Source: Spirochaetales bacterium Spiro_12
GTDB lineage: Bacteria; Spirochaetota; Spirochaetia; Treponematales; Rectinemataceae
DNA: 43,854 nt
Assembly: GCA_001603165.1 (NCBI GenBank)
Contig: LVBN01000131.1
Span: forward strand, 1 to 43,854
Reading direction: 5' to 3'
In this document: positions 7,453 through 15,087 of the stretch, piece after piece
Numbering within the stretch: position 1 is the stretch's first letter
Layout: every line of letters starts with the position of its first letter
The notes under the pieces: generated by a model
The model's database searches: none
What the model was told of the DNA's origin: nothing
The model's input: the letters and a program-made list of their open reading frames with translations, nothing else
Made by a program: the position numbers and the translations under genes

Positions 7453-8526
7453 ATGAATCCTTGCGTCCTCGTCATAAATCCGGGATCCACCTCCACCAAG
7501 GTGGCGGTATTTACCCTCGACTCAAGACTCTTCGAGAAAAGCTTGAGCCATTCGTCGGACGAGCTTTCTTCCTTTAAGACGGTGGCTTCCCAGTACGGAT
7601 TTCGCAGGGATGCGATCATCCGGGAGCTGCGGGCGGCGGATTTCGACACTGCCAAGTTGACCGCTGTGGTGGGCAGGGGCGGCCTGCTGCACCCCATTCC
7701 GGGGGGCGTGTATAAGGTCAACGGGGCAATGAAAAAAGATTTGACCGCCGCGGCCTATGGAGAGCATGCCTCCAATCTCGGGGCGCTTATCGCCGACGAC
7801 ATCGCGAAACCCCTGGGCATTCCGGCCTACATCGTCGATCCTGTGGTCGTCGACGAACTTTCCGACCTGGCGAGGGTGTCGGGCAATAAGCTTTTCGAGA
7901 GGATCTCCATATTCCACGCGCTCAACCAGAAGGCTGTGGCCAGACGTTACGCCTCCGAGCAGGGCAGGGACTACGAGGATCTTTCCCTGATAGTAGCCCA
8001 CCTCGGCGGCGGGATCTCGGTGGGACTACATCGGAGAGGAAAGGTGGAGGACGTCAATAACGCCCTGAACGGCGAAGGGCCCTTCAGCCCCGAGCGTTCG
8101 GGAACCCTGCCCACTGGAGCCCTGGTCAAGCTCTGCTTTTCCGGTAAATATGGCGAAAAAGAGATTAACCGCCTGATCGCTGGCGCCGGCGGGATGGTCA
8201 GTTTCTTAGGCACCAACGACATGAGACAGGTGGAGAAGCGGCGGAATGAGAACGATGCGGAAGCGACGCTCTATTACGAAGCCTTTATCTATCAGGTGAG
8301 CAAGGCTATCGGCGCGCTCGCCGCCGCCGCTTCGGGCAAGGTAGACGCTGTTATTCTCACCGGCGGCATAGCCTACGGCAAGGGAATCGTCGATGGTATT
8401 TCGCGACGCTGCGCCTTCATAGCGCCAATTGTCGTTTATCCGGGGGAAGGCGAGCTGGAGGCTCTGGCCCAGGCTGGTTTCGGGGCTCTTTCCGGAAGTC
8501 TCAAGCCCAGGGAGTACCTTCCATGA
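7453..8526 (+). CDS. buk: Butyrate kinase
   Basis: Acetate/propionate-kinase superfamily enzyme that converts butyryl-, isobutyryl- or related acyl-phosphate plus ADP to the free acid and ATP. The family N-terminus NPGSTSTK (9-16) is present, with the phosphate-binding VAHLGGGISVG and the adenosine-region VILTGGIAYG. At 357 residues it matches the family. The start has AGGAAGG at 5 nt. It overlaps ptb by 4 nt (ATGA), and the order buk-ptb is the reverse of clostridial ptb-buk. With the oxidoreductase genes that follow, its probable substrates are branched-chain as well as straight acyl-phosphates. Confidence 0.95.
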   Translation: MNPCVLVINPGSTSTKVAVFTLDSRLFEKSLSHSSDELSSFKTVASQYGFRRDAIIRELRAADFDTAKLTAVVGRGGLLHPIPGGVYKVNGAMKKDLTAAAYGEHASNLGALIADDIAKPLGIPAYIVDPVVVDELSDLARVSGNKLFERISIFHALNQKAVARRYASEQGRDYEDLSLIVAHLGGGISVGLHRRGKVEDVNNALNGEGPFSPERSGTLPTGALVKLCFSGKYGEKEINRLIAGAGGMVSFLGTNDMRQVEKRRNENDAEATLYYEAFIYQVSKAIGALAAAASGKVDAVILTGGIAYGKGIVDGISRRCAFIAPIVVYPGEGELEALAQAGFGALSGSLKPREYLP

Positions 8527-9443
8527 AGACAATCGATGACATTATCAGGGCGGCCGCCGCCGCCGGGGCCGCCAGACTGGCCGTAGCCGCCGCCCAGGAA
8601 TCTTCGGTTATCGAAGCCGCCTTCGCCGCCTTCGCCGAAGGCATCGCCATACCGATTCTCGTGGGGGATCCGAAGGCGATCGCGGCGGCCGCCGCCGGGG
8701 CCAACCAGGGAAGGGGACTGGATATTTCCGCCTTCGAACTCCTTCCCGCCAAGGACGTCCACCAAGCGGCGTCCATAGCCGTCGGCCTCGTACGGGACGG
8801 CAAGGCGGACTTCATCATGAAGGGGATTATCGACACCGCCCCCTTGCTCAAGACAGCGCTCAATAAAGAAACGGGCATCAACGCAGGAAGACTGGCCAGC
8901 CATGTGGCGGTTATCCAGGTTCCCACCTATCATAAGCTTTTTGTCCTGAGCGATGCCGGACTCAACATAGCCCCCGATCTTTCGGGTTTCGTCGATATCA
9001 TCAACTCGGCGGTCTCCGTATCCAAGGTCCTGGGTGTGGCGACTCCCAAGGTCGCCTTGCTGGCCGCCGTGGAAAAGGTATATCCCGACAAGATGCCCTG
9101 CACCGCCACCGCGGCTCTCTTGAGTCAGATGAACCGTCGAGGTCAGATCAAGGGCTGCATAGTGGACGGCCCCTTCGGTCTGGACAATGCCATAAGCGCG
9201 GAGAGCGCCAGGATCAAAGGCATCGTTTCCGATGTGGCCGGCGACGCCGATGTGCTTATCGTTCCCGACATAGAAGCGGGAAATATTCTCTATAAATGTC
9301 TGCTCGACCTGGCCCAGGCCAAAGGTGCGGGCATCGTCATGGGCGCGGCGAAACCCGTCGTGCTCCCCAGCCGCGCCGATACCGCGGAGACCAAATTAGC
9401 CTCGATAGCCCTCGCCGCCCTCGCCGGGCGCCGGCTGGGCTAA
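8523..9443 (+). CDS. ptb: Phosphate butyryltransferase
   Basis: Transfers the acyl group of butyryl-CoA or branched acyl-CoA to phosphate, feeding the kinase encoded just upstream. The protein (306 residues) belongs to the phosphate acetyl/butyryltransferase family: alanine-rich N-terminal domain, ADFIMKGIIDTAPLLK in the middle, DGPFGLDNAIS, and VLIVPDIEAGNILYK near the C-terminus. It is shifted back over the buk stop by 4 nt, so the two enzymes are probably made in equal amounts. A ferredoxin gene starts 21 nt after it. Confidence 0.95.
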   Translation: MKTIDDIIRAAAAAGAARLAVAAAQESSVIEAAFAAFAEGIAIPILVGDPKAIAAAAAGANQGRGLDISAFELLPAKDVHQAASIAVGLVRDGKADFIMKGIIDTAPLLKTALNKETGINAGRLASHVAVIQVPTYHKLFVLSDAGLNIAPDLSGFVDIINSAVSVSKVLGVATPKVALLAAVEKVYPDKMPCTATAALLSQMNRRGQIKGCIVDGPFGLDNAISAESARIKGIVSDVAGDADVLIVPDIEAGNILYKCLLDLAQAKGAGIVMGAAKPVVLPSRADTAETKLASIALAALAGRRLG

Positions 9444-9464
9444 CGAGCGCGCAAGGAGTATGCC

Positions 9465-9680
9465 ATGGCCAACAAGGGGAAACCCGTCATCGACAGGGAG
9501 CGGTGCAAGGGATGCTTGCTCTGCGTCCGCGCCTGTCCCACCAAGACCCTCGGACCCGAGACGAAGCCCAATTCCTGGGGCTATTATCCCTCATCGGTGA
9601 TAGCTCCGGAGAAGTGCATCGCCTGCGGCAACTGTTACCAGGTCTGCCCCGACGTGGCGATCACGGTCTATAAACTTTAA
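9465..9680 (+). CDS. 2x[4Fe-4S] ferredoxin subunit of the 2-oxoacid oxidoreductase
   Basis: Seventy-one residues with two complete CxxCxxCxxxCP motifs (CKGCLLCVRACP and CIACGNCYQVCP), so two 4Fe-4S clusters. Its place between ptb and the alpha subunit gene marks it as the delta subunit of a four-subunit 2-oxoacid:ferredoxin oxidoreductase, carrying electrons from the TPP site to free ferredoxin. AAGGAG lies in front of the ATG. Confidence 0.92.
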   Translation: MANKGKPVIDRERCKGCLLCVRACPTKTLGPETKPNSWGYYPSSVIAPEKCIACGNCYQVCPDVAITVYKL

Positions 9681-9691
9681 AGGAGGCGACA

Positions 9692-10762
9692 ATGAGTAAA
9701 GAAATCCGCCTCATGAAAGGCAACGAAGCGATTGGAGAGGCCGCCATACGAGCCGGCTGCGCCTCGTACTTCGGCTATCCCATCACCCCCCAGAACGAAC
9801 TGACGGCCTACATGGCGGCCAACATGCTTCCGGCGGGCCGGATTTTCATCCAAGCCGAAAGCGAAGTCTCGGCCATCAACATGGTCTACGGGGCGGCGGC
9901 CACGGGCGTCCGGGCCATGACCAGCTCCTCCAGCCCCGGAATCTCCCTCAAGCAGGAGGGCATTTCCTACCTCTGCGGCGCCGATCTGCCCGCGGTGGTG
10001 GTCAACGTGGCCAGGGCCGGCCCCGGCCTCGGCGGCATCACCCCTGCCCAGGGGGACTATTTCCAGTCCACCCGGGGCGGCGGCCACGGCGACTACCATA
10101 CCATCGTCCTGGCTCCCAAGGGAGTGCAGGAAGCGGCCGATCTCACCTTCGAAGCCTTCGAGCTTTCGGACAAATACAAAATTCCCGTCCTCGTCCTGGC
10201 CGACGGTCTCATCGGCCAGATGATGGAATCCGTTGTCCTTCCCGATCCGGTCGACATGGCCGCCCTTCCCAGAAAACCCTGGGCCGTGGGACACCAGGCC
10301 AGGGACAAGCGGGGGGTAAACCACGTAAGCAGCATGAACCTGGATCCGGCCACCCTGGAAAAGGCCAACCTCAAGCGCGAAGCCCACTACGACATGGTTA
10401 AGAAAGAGCTTTGCCGCTATGAGGAAATGCAGGTCGAGGACGCCGATCTCGTGATCGTCGCCTACGGAACCTCCGCCAGGGTCTCCATGAGCGCCGTCCA
10501 GGCGGGCAGGGCCAAGGGGCTCAAAATCGGGCTATTCCGCCCCATTACGCTCTGGCCCTTCCCCTATGAAAGGATCGCCGCCCTGGCCGAGAAAGAGGGG
10601 CGCAAGTTCCTCTCGGTGGAGATGAGCATGGGCCAGATGGTCGAGGATGTCAGGCTTGCGGTGAACGGCAGGGCGCCGGTCGCCCATTACGGAAGAACCG
10701 GCGGCATGATCCATAACGAGGAAGAAGTCCTCGCCGCCGCCGAGCGGATGCTGAACGCCTGA
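9692..10762 (+). CDS. vorB: 2-oxoacid (3-methyl-2-oxobutanoate) ferredoxin oxidoreductase, alpha subunit
   Basis: Matches the subunit usually annotated VorB (KorA/alpha in other naming schemes): LMKGNEAIGEAAIRAG at the N-terminus, GYPITPQNE at about 29-37, and the conserved SSPGISLKQEGISYL. This subunit helps bind the CoA and oxoacid in ferredoxin-dependent oxidative decarboxylation of 2-oxoisovalerate and related acids. It has 356 residues, normal length, and a strong ribosome site (AAAGGAGG). It sits 11 nt after the ferredoxin gene. Substrate range (branched-chain versus 2-oxoglutarate) cannot be settled by sequence; adjacent ptb/buk favour branched-chain or short-chain products. Confidence 0.9.
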   Translation: MSKEIRLMKGNEAIGEAAIRAGCASYFGYPITPQNELTAYMAANMLPAGRIFIQAESEVSAINMVYGAAATGVRAMTSSSSPGISLKQEGISYLCGADLPAVVVNVARAGPGLGGITPAQGDYFQSTRGGGHGDYHTIVLAPKGVQEAADLTFEAFELSDKYKIPVLVLADGLIGQMMESVVLPDPVDMAALPRKPWAVGHQARDKRGVNHVSSMNLDPATLEKANLKREAHYDMVKKELCRYEEMQVEDADLVIVAYGTSARVSMSAVQAGRAKGLKIGLFRPITLWPFPYERIAALAEKEGRKFLSVEMSMGQMVEDVRLAVNGRAPVAHYGRTGGMIHNEEEVLAAAERMLNA

Positions 10763-10792
10763 AGACCGGGCATTAAAGCGAAGGAGAGGAAT

Positions 10793-11569
10793 ATGGAATT
10801 ACTATATGGGCATCCCAAAAGCCTTGTATCGATCCAATCCAAGTACTGCCCCGGCTGCGGGCATGGGGTCATACATAGGCTCATCACCGAAGTGATAGAC
10901 GAGATGGGCCTGCAGGAAAGATCCATCATAACCAACCCGGTGGGCTGTTCGATCTGGGCCGAGTATTATTTCGACTTCGATTCGGTTCAGCCCGCCCACG
11001 GCCGAACCCCCGCGGCCGCCACGGGAATCAAGCGCAACCTGAAGGATCACCTGGTGATTTGCTACCAGGGCGATGGAGACCTGGCCGCCATCGGCACCGC
11101 GGAAATCATCCACGCGGCCAACAGGGGAGAGAAGTTCACCACCATTTTCGTCAATAACGCCATCTACGGTATGACCGGCGGACAGATGGCTCCCACTACC
11201 CTCGTGGGACAGTACGCCACCACCTCCCCCAGGGGGCGCGACCCCGGCGAAGCCGGCATGGGCTATCCCATCAAGGTCTGCGAGCTGCTCTCTTCACTCG
11301 GGGGAACCCGCTACCTCGCCCGCGGCGCGGTGAACAATCCCGTGAACATCAAGAAGACCAAGAAAATGATCCGCACCGCCTTCGAAGCCCAGATGAGGGG
11401 CGAGGGTTTCACCATGGTCGAGATACTCTCCCAGTGTCCCACCAATTGGAAACTCTCTCCGCCCGAGTCCATCGACTGGCTGGAGAAAAACATGATCCCC
11501 TTCTATCCCCTGGGCGAGATCAAGAATACGCTGTCGACGGCCGCCGCCCCCGCGGGCGCGGGCAACTAA
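10793..11569 (+). CDS. 2-oxoacid:ferredoxin oxidoreductase, beta (TPP-binding) subunit
   Basis: Carries the thiamine diphosphate site: CPGCGHG at 19-25, the GDGD start of the TPP/Mg motif at 93-96 and its closing NN at 121-122, then YGMTGGQMAPTT typical of KorB/VorA-type beta subunits. It decarboxylates the 2-oxoacid and passes electrons to the ferredoxin subunit. It is 258 residues and lies 30 nt after the alpha gene with AAGGAGAG upstream. The C-terminal about 15 residues are Ala/Pro/Gly-rich and probably disordered. Confidence 0.93.
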   Translation: MELLYGHPKSLVSIQSKYCPGCGHGVIHRLITEVIDEMGLQERSIITNPVGCSIWAEYYFDFDSVQPAHGRTPAAATGIKRNLKDHLVICYQGDGDLAAIGTAEIIHAANRGEKFTTIFVNNAIYGMTGGQMAPTTLVGQYATTSPRGRDPGEAGMGYPIKVCELLSSLGGTRYLARGAVNNPVNIKKTKKMIRTAFEAQMRGEGFTMVEILSQCPTNWKLSPPESIDWLEKNMIPFYPLGEIKNTLSTAAAPAGAGN

Positions 11570-11584
11570 CCAAGGAGCGCGCAG

Positions 11585-12130
11585 ATGACAGAGAAAACAT
11601 TTATCGCAGGATTCGGCGGACAGGGGGTTATTTCCCTTGGCCAGATGTGGGTGTACTGCGCCATGAAGGAAGGCTTGATTGTCAGCTTCTTCCCCTTCTA
11701 TGGGGCGGAGAAGCGCGGAGGCATAGCCCGGGCTTCGGTAATCGTCAGCGAGGAGGAAATCGCCAGCCCTATCGTCGCCAAGGCCGATACGGTGGTGATA
11801 ATGAGCCAGGATTCGGTGGAAATCGCCGAGGAAAAGTGCGCTCAGGGCGGAACCATCCTCCTCAATTCCAGCCTGGTCAAGACCGACCCCAACAGGCCGG
11901 ACGCCAAGATTCTCCATATTCCCTGCAACGAAATCGCGGAGAAAATCGGCGATGGCAGGATCGCCAATATGGTCATGATGGGCGCCCTGAGCCAGACCAC
12001 GGGAGCGGTGAAGCTGGATCACGCCGACGAAATTTTGAAAACCTTTTTCCCCCCTTCCAAGCATGGGCTCATTCCCATGAATATCAAAGCCATAGAAGCG
12101 GGAAAGCAGGCCTGCCTGAGCTGCGAATAG
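11585..12130 (+). CDS. 2-oxoacid:ferredoxin oxidoreductase, gamma subunit
   Basis: Pyruvate/ketoisovalerate oxidoreductase catalytic (gamma) domain protein of 181 residues: IAGFGGQGVISLGQ near the N-terminus and the signature YGAEKRGGIARASV. It completes the delta-alpha-beta-gamma set and ends the operon. Ribosome site AAGGAGCG lies 6-7 nt before the ATG. A perfect terminator follows 50 nt downstream. Confidence 0.92.
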   Translation: MTEKTFIAGFGGQGVISLGQMWVYCAMKEGLIVSFFPFYGAEKRGGIARASVIVSEEEIASPIVAKADTVVIMSQDSVEIAEEKCAQGGTILLNSSLVKTDPNRPDAKILHIPCNEIAEKIGDGRIANMVMMGALSQTTGAVKLDHADEILKTFFPPSKHGLIPMNIKAIEAGKQACLSCE

Positions 12131-12179
12131 GTCTGTAAGTAAACCGACAGGGCGCTTTGGCGCTCGCATGCGAACTCCC

Positions 12180-12213
12180 GGGATCCCGTAGCTGTACGGG
12201 ATCCCTTTTTTTT
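12180..12213 (+). terminator. Rho-independent terminator of the buk-vor operon
   Basis: Perfect 11-bp stem (GGGATCCCGTA / TACGGGATCCC), loop GCTG, followed by eight T. Confidence 0.96.
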
Positions 12214-12216
12214 AGA

Positions 12217-12222
12217 TATACT
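12217..12222 (+). promoter_or_regulatory. -10 box of the mtgA-like gene
   Basis: TATACT 10 nt before the ATG, immediately after the terminator T-run, with no Shine-Dalgarno between. The -35 position falls inside the terminator stem and has no good match. Confidence 0.4.
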
Positions 12223-12232
12223 TGCCAGCGAA

Positions 12233-13306
12233 ATGAAGCGCTCGCTGGCCGATACCCTTGAACACGCGAAGGGCGGAAGAAAAAAACCAAGGCCGAAAAG
12301 GCCAAAAGCCCCCTGGCCGCGGCGGCTGCTGGTCTTCCTCGTCGAACTATTCTTCGCGGTACATATCGCCTATATCGGGATTACCTCGTTGTCGATCTTC
12401 ATCTATAAATTCTCGGACCCCGTTTACACTATCCTGATGCCCTACCGTTCCATCGGTTACGGCTGGGATCTTCAAAAACCCCGGCCGGTAAAACTGGAGA
12501 GCATCCCGCTTTTTATCCGCTCCATGCTCGTGGCGGTGGAGGACGGGAAATTCTACGAGCATCACGGCATCGACATGGAGGCGTTCAAGCGCGCGAGGGA
12601 GATCAACGCGAGGCTGGGGAAGCCCCTATACGGAGGCTCAACCCTGACGATGCAGCTGGCCCGGACCCTCTTCCTGGTACCCGAGAAAAGCTATGTCAGA
12701 AAATATTTCGAGGTGATCGCCGCTCTCGAGTTGGAATTGATCCTTTCGAAGGAAAGAATTTTGGAACTCTATTTCGGTTATGCCGAATGGGGCAAGGGAA
12801 TATTCGGCATAGAGGCGGCGGCCCGGCATTATTACGGGGTATCGACGAGATCCCTCAGCAGGGATCAAGCCGCGAGGCTCATCGCCCTGCTTTCCTCGCC
12901 CATAAAGTACAGTCCTTCGACCTTGGGCAAATCGGCCATTTTAAGGGAACGTTACGCATATCTCAACCGGCGATTCGTCAGCCCCTTCGCCGTTTCCCCT
13001 GATCAGCGCAGCTTGCCCGAAAGCCCGCCGGGGCCGGTGGAGCCCGGCTTCGATGAAGCCTTCGTCGAGACCGAGGATTCCGAAAGCGCCGCTGCCGCTG
13101 TCGAAGCCCTGCCTGCCGGGGGCGGCGCTGCACCCGAATCGGGCGATCCTGTAGCCGCGTCTGCCGTCCCTGCGGCCGATGTTCCCCCGCAGGAACCGGC
13201 GCCGCAGGTCGGTCCGGCGGACGCCGCGAACAGCAATCCCCTCCCTGCCCCCGGAACCGAGACGCCGGAAACCACCACCACGACGAGGGCCGAAAATCCC
13301 CTATAG
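12233..13306 (+). CDS. mtgA: Monofunctional peptidoglycan glycosyltransferase (GT51) with disordered tail
   Basis: Polymerises lipid II into glycan strands at the outer face of the inner membrane. A basic cytoplasmic segment (13-31) precedes one membrane helix at about 32-57. GT51 motifs follow: VAVEDGKFYEHHG with catalytic Glu103, GGSTLTMQLARTLFL at 134-148, RKYFEVIAALELE from 156, and FGYAEWGKGIFGIEAAA. No transpeptidase domain follows; instead the last 90 or so residues are Ala/Pro/Glu-rich low-complexity sequence, unusual for MtgA and presumably periplasmic. It converges on the YaiI-family gene with the two stop codons overlapping by 6 nt. Confidence 0.9.
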   Translation: MKRSLADTLEHAKGGRKKPRPKRPKAPWPRRLLVFLVELFFAVHIAYIGITSLSIFIYKFSDPVYTILMPYRSIGYGWDLQKPRPVKLESIPLFIRSMLVAVEDGKFYEHHGIDMEAFKRAREINARLGKPLYGGSTLTMQLARTLFLVPEKSYVRKYFEVIAALELELILSKERILELYFGYAEWGKGIFGIEAAARHYYGVSTRSLSRDQAARLIALLSSPIKYSPSTLGKSAILRERYAYLNRRFVSPFAVSPDQRSLPESPPGPVEPGFDEAFVETEDSESAAAAVEALPAGGGAAPESGDPVAASAVPAADVPPQEPAPQVGPADAANSNPLPAPGTETPETTTTTRAENPL

Positions 13307-13768
13307 GCCTTCGAGTCGGCTTAGTAGTTTGTCCAGGCTGTCGGCGAAACGCTTCAGCTCCCGGGCGGTTCGACTAAAGCCCCTGGGCGAAGGAGGAGCC
13401 AGGCCCAGGCTCCGCAGCTGAAGCGCCGCGTCCCGTAGCGAACGGCGTTCCGCCGCGTTTTCCTTGGTAAAGATGTCCCCCCTGTCGTTGATGACGGCGA
13501 TGCCCCGATGCGCGAGCCGTTCGGCAAGGGCGGTGTCCCGGGTCACGACAAGATCCCCCAGGACAGCTTCGGCTTCGATGAGGCTGTCGGCCGCGTCCGG
13601 ACCGGCCTCGACGACGCGGCTGAGCCCGGGGGGGATATCGGGCAGTTTTTTTGCCGAAACGAAGCTCATCTCGGGGAATTTCCGATTTCCCCGGGATGAG
13701 CCGGCCCGACGCAATAGAAAGGCGCGCAGGTCCCTGGGCAGGCTATCCCCGTCTATCCATAGTCTCAT
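13301..13768 (-). CDS. YaiI/YqxD-family protein (DUF188)
   Basis: Typical DUF188 protein of 155 residues: N-terminal RLWIDGDSLPRD in place of the usual VDADACP-like loop, VEAGPDAADSLIEAE, GDLVVTRDTALAERL, and INDRGDIFTKENAAERR. The fold resembles PIN/NYN nuclease domains, but the family has no settled function. Its start overlaps the manA stop by 4 nt, so it is co-translated with manA as the last gene of a minus-strand operon. Confidence 0.85.
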   Translation of the reverse strand: MRLWIDGDSLPRDLRAFLLRRAGSSRGNRKFPEMSFVSAKKLPDIPPGLSRVVEAGPDAADSLIEAEAVLGDLVVTRDTALAERLAHRGIAVINDRGDIFTKENAAERRSLRDAALQLRSLGLAPPSPRGFSRTARELKRFADSLDKLLSRLEGL

Positions 13769-15051
13769 GGGATGCTCCTCGAAGCTTGCGCCGCCCCTAT
13801 CCCGGAGCCCGGATACAGGACCCTATAGACTGTTCCCGGACCTCTAAGGGCGTAGCTTCTGCAGGATGCGCCGAGAAAGGCCGAACTGCCCCGCCTAAGG
13901 TGAACTTCCTTTCCCGTCCCTTCCTCCGGGGCTTTCGCAGAGCTGGCGCCGACCGCGGCGAGCAGCGCCGAACCTTCGGCGCAGAATAGGATTTCAGGCC
14001 CGCCGGAAGTTATCGAAAGCAGGTTCCCCGAATCCGGGCGGAGCCTCTCCAGGGCGAATTCCTCGGCGGGGCAGGGCCATGTCTCGATATTCGGCAGGGC
14101 GCCGGGTCTCGCCTTACTCCAAAGGCCAAACCGGGCTCCGGGGTCGACAACCCTCAACAGCTCGTCCACATCGATATGTTTCGCAGTCAAGCCCCCTCTG
14201 ACCACATTGTCCGAGGAGGCCATGACTTCGAGTATGGTTCCTTCGAGGTAGGAATGCATGAGCCCCGGGGGAATATAAAGCCCCTGGCCGGGTTCGAGCC
14301 GGAGCAGGTTCATGAAGAGCGGCGCGAGAGCCCCGGCGTCGCCGGGATAAAGATTTGTCAAGCGCAGCACCGTCGCGCCAGCCTCCCTCGCCTCCCCGTC
14401 GCCGCTCGAGGCGAGCATCAGGGCTCTCGCGCCGGCTTCCCGTTTCAGGGCCTTTTTTTCTTTGCCCCCGATTCGTAGAATTCTGGCAAGAAGATTCCGA
14501 TACTCCTCGGCGTCCGGGCCTTTTCGCAGCCCGAGCATCGACGACAGGGTCGGGCCAAAAAGCTCGACCGTCTCCCGCGGGGCGCGAAACCCACACAGCG
14601 CCTTGAAGGGCGAAAGGGCGAGGGCGAGTTCGGGTTTATGATTGGCGTCGCGGTAGGTCCGCAGCGGCGAGCCCCGCGGTATGCCCAGGCTCTCCTCGCG
14701 CTCGAAGCCCTGCGTCGCTGTCCGCTTGTCGGGGTGCACCTGTATCGAAAGGGGAAAGGAGGCGGAAAGGGCCTTGAACAAAAAGGGTAGCTGTGCTCCC
14801 GTCTTCAGCCCTTGGACGCCCAGTGTCCTTTCAGGCTGCCTGTCGATGAGCTCCCTCAGGGAGAGGCTGACGCCGTCGGCCAGCAGAACGATGGATGAAG
14901 CTTCCGGATGAGCCCCCATCCAGCACTCGGCCGCGGGCTTGTTCGAAGGGACATCTATTCCGCAATAGAGGCCGAGCCCGTCGAAGCTGCCCCAGGGATA
15001 GTCGCGGATCTTGTTTTTCAGTTCGAAAAGAACTATCTCGTTTTCCTTCAT
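13765..15051 (-). CDS. manA: Mannose-6-phosphate isomerase, class I
   Basis: Zinc-dependent aldose-ketose isomerase linking fructose 6-phosphate and mannose 6-phosphate. Zinc-ligand motifs are visible: IQVHPDK (Gln104, His106), ANHKPE (His138, Glu141), and a downstream YIPPGLMHSYLEG histidine. I place the start at 15051: a TATACT box directly abuts the upstream in-frame ATG at 15069, so that codon would not be in an mRNA started there, while AAAGGAAA lies just before 15051. This gives 428 residues. It supplies mannose phosphates and may work with the phosphohexomutase encoded 8 kb away. Confidence 0.9.
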   Translation of the reverse strand: MKENEIVLFELKNKIRDYPWGSFDGLGLYCGIDVPSNKPAAECWMGAHPEASSIVLLADGVSLSLRELIDRQPERTLGVQGLKTGAQLPFLFKALSASFPLSIQVHPDKRTATQGFEREESLGIPRGSPLRTYRDANHKPELALALSPFKALCGFRAPRETVELFGPTLSSMLGLRKGPDAEEYRNLLARILRIGGKEKKALKREAGARALMLASSGDGEAREAGATVLRLTNLYPGDAGALAPLFMNLLRLEPGQGLYIPPGLMHSYLEGTILEVMASSDNVVRGGLTAKHIDVDELLRVVDPGARFGLWSKARPGALPNIETWPCPAEEFALERLRPDSGNLLSITSGGPEILFCAEGSALLAAVGASSAKAPEEGTGKEVHLRRGSSAFLGASCRSYALRGPGTVYRVLYPGSGIGAAQASRSIP

Positions 15052-15069
15052 CGTTTCCTTTCTGCCCAT

Positions 15070-15075
15070 AGTATA
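15070..15075 (-). promoter_or_regulatory. -10 box within the operon, before manA
   Basis: Minus-strand TATACT located between the helicase stop and manA. It predicts a short leader of about 11 nt that still carries the AAAGGAAA ribosome site. The best -35 (TGGACG, 17 nt upstream) lies in the helicase 3' end. Confidence 0.4.
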
Positions 15076-15087
15076 GAAGTACCCCGC

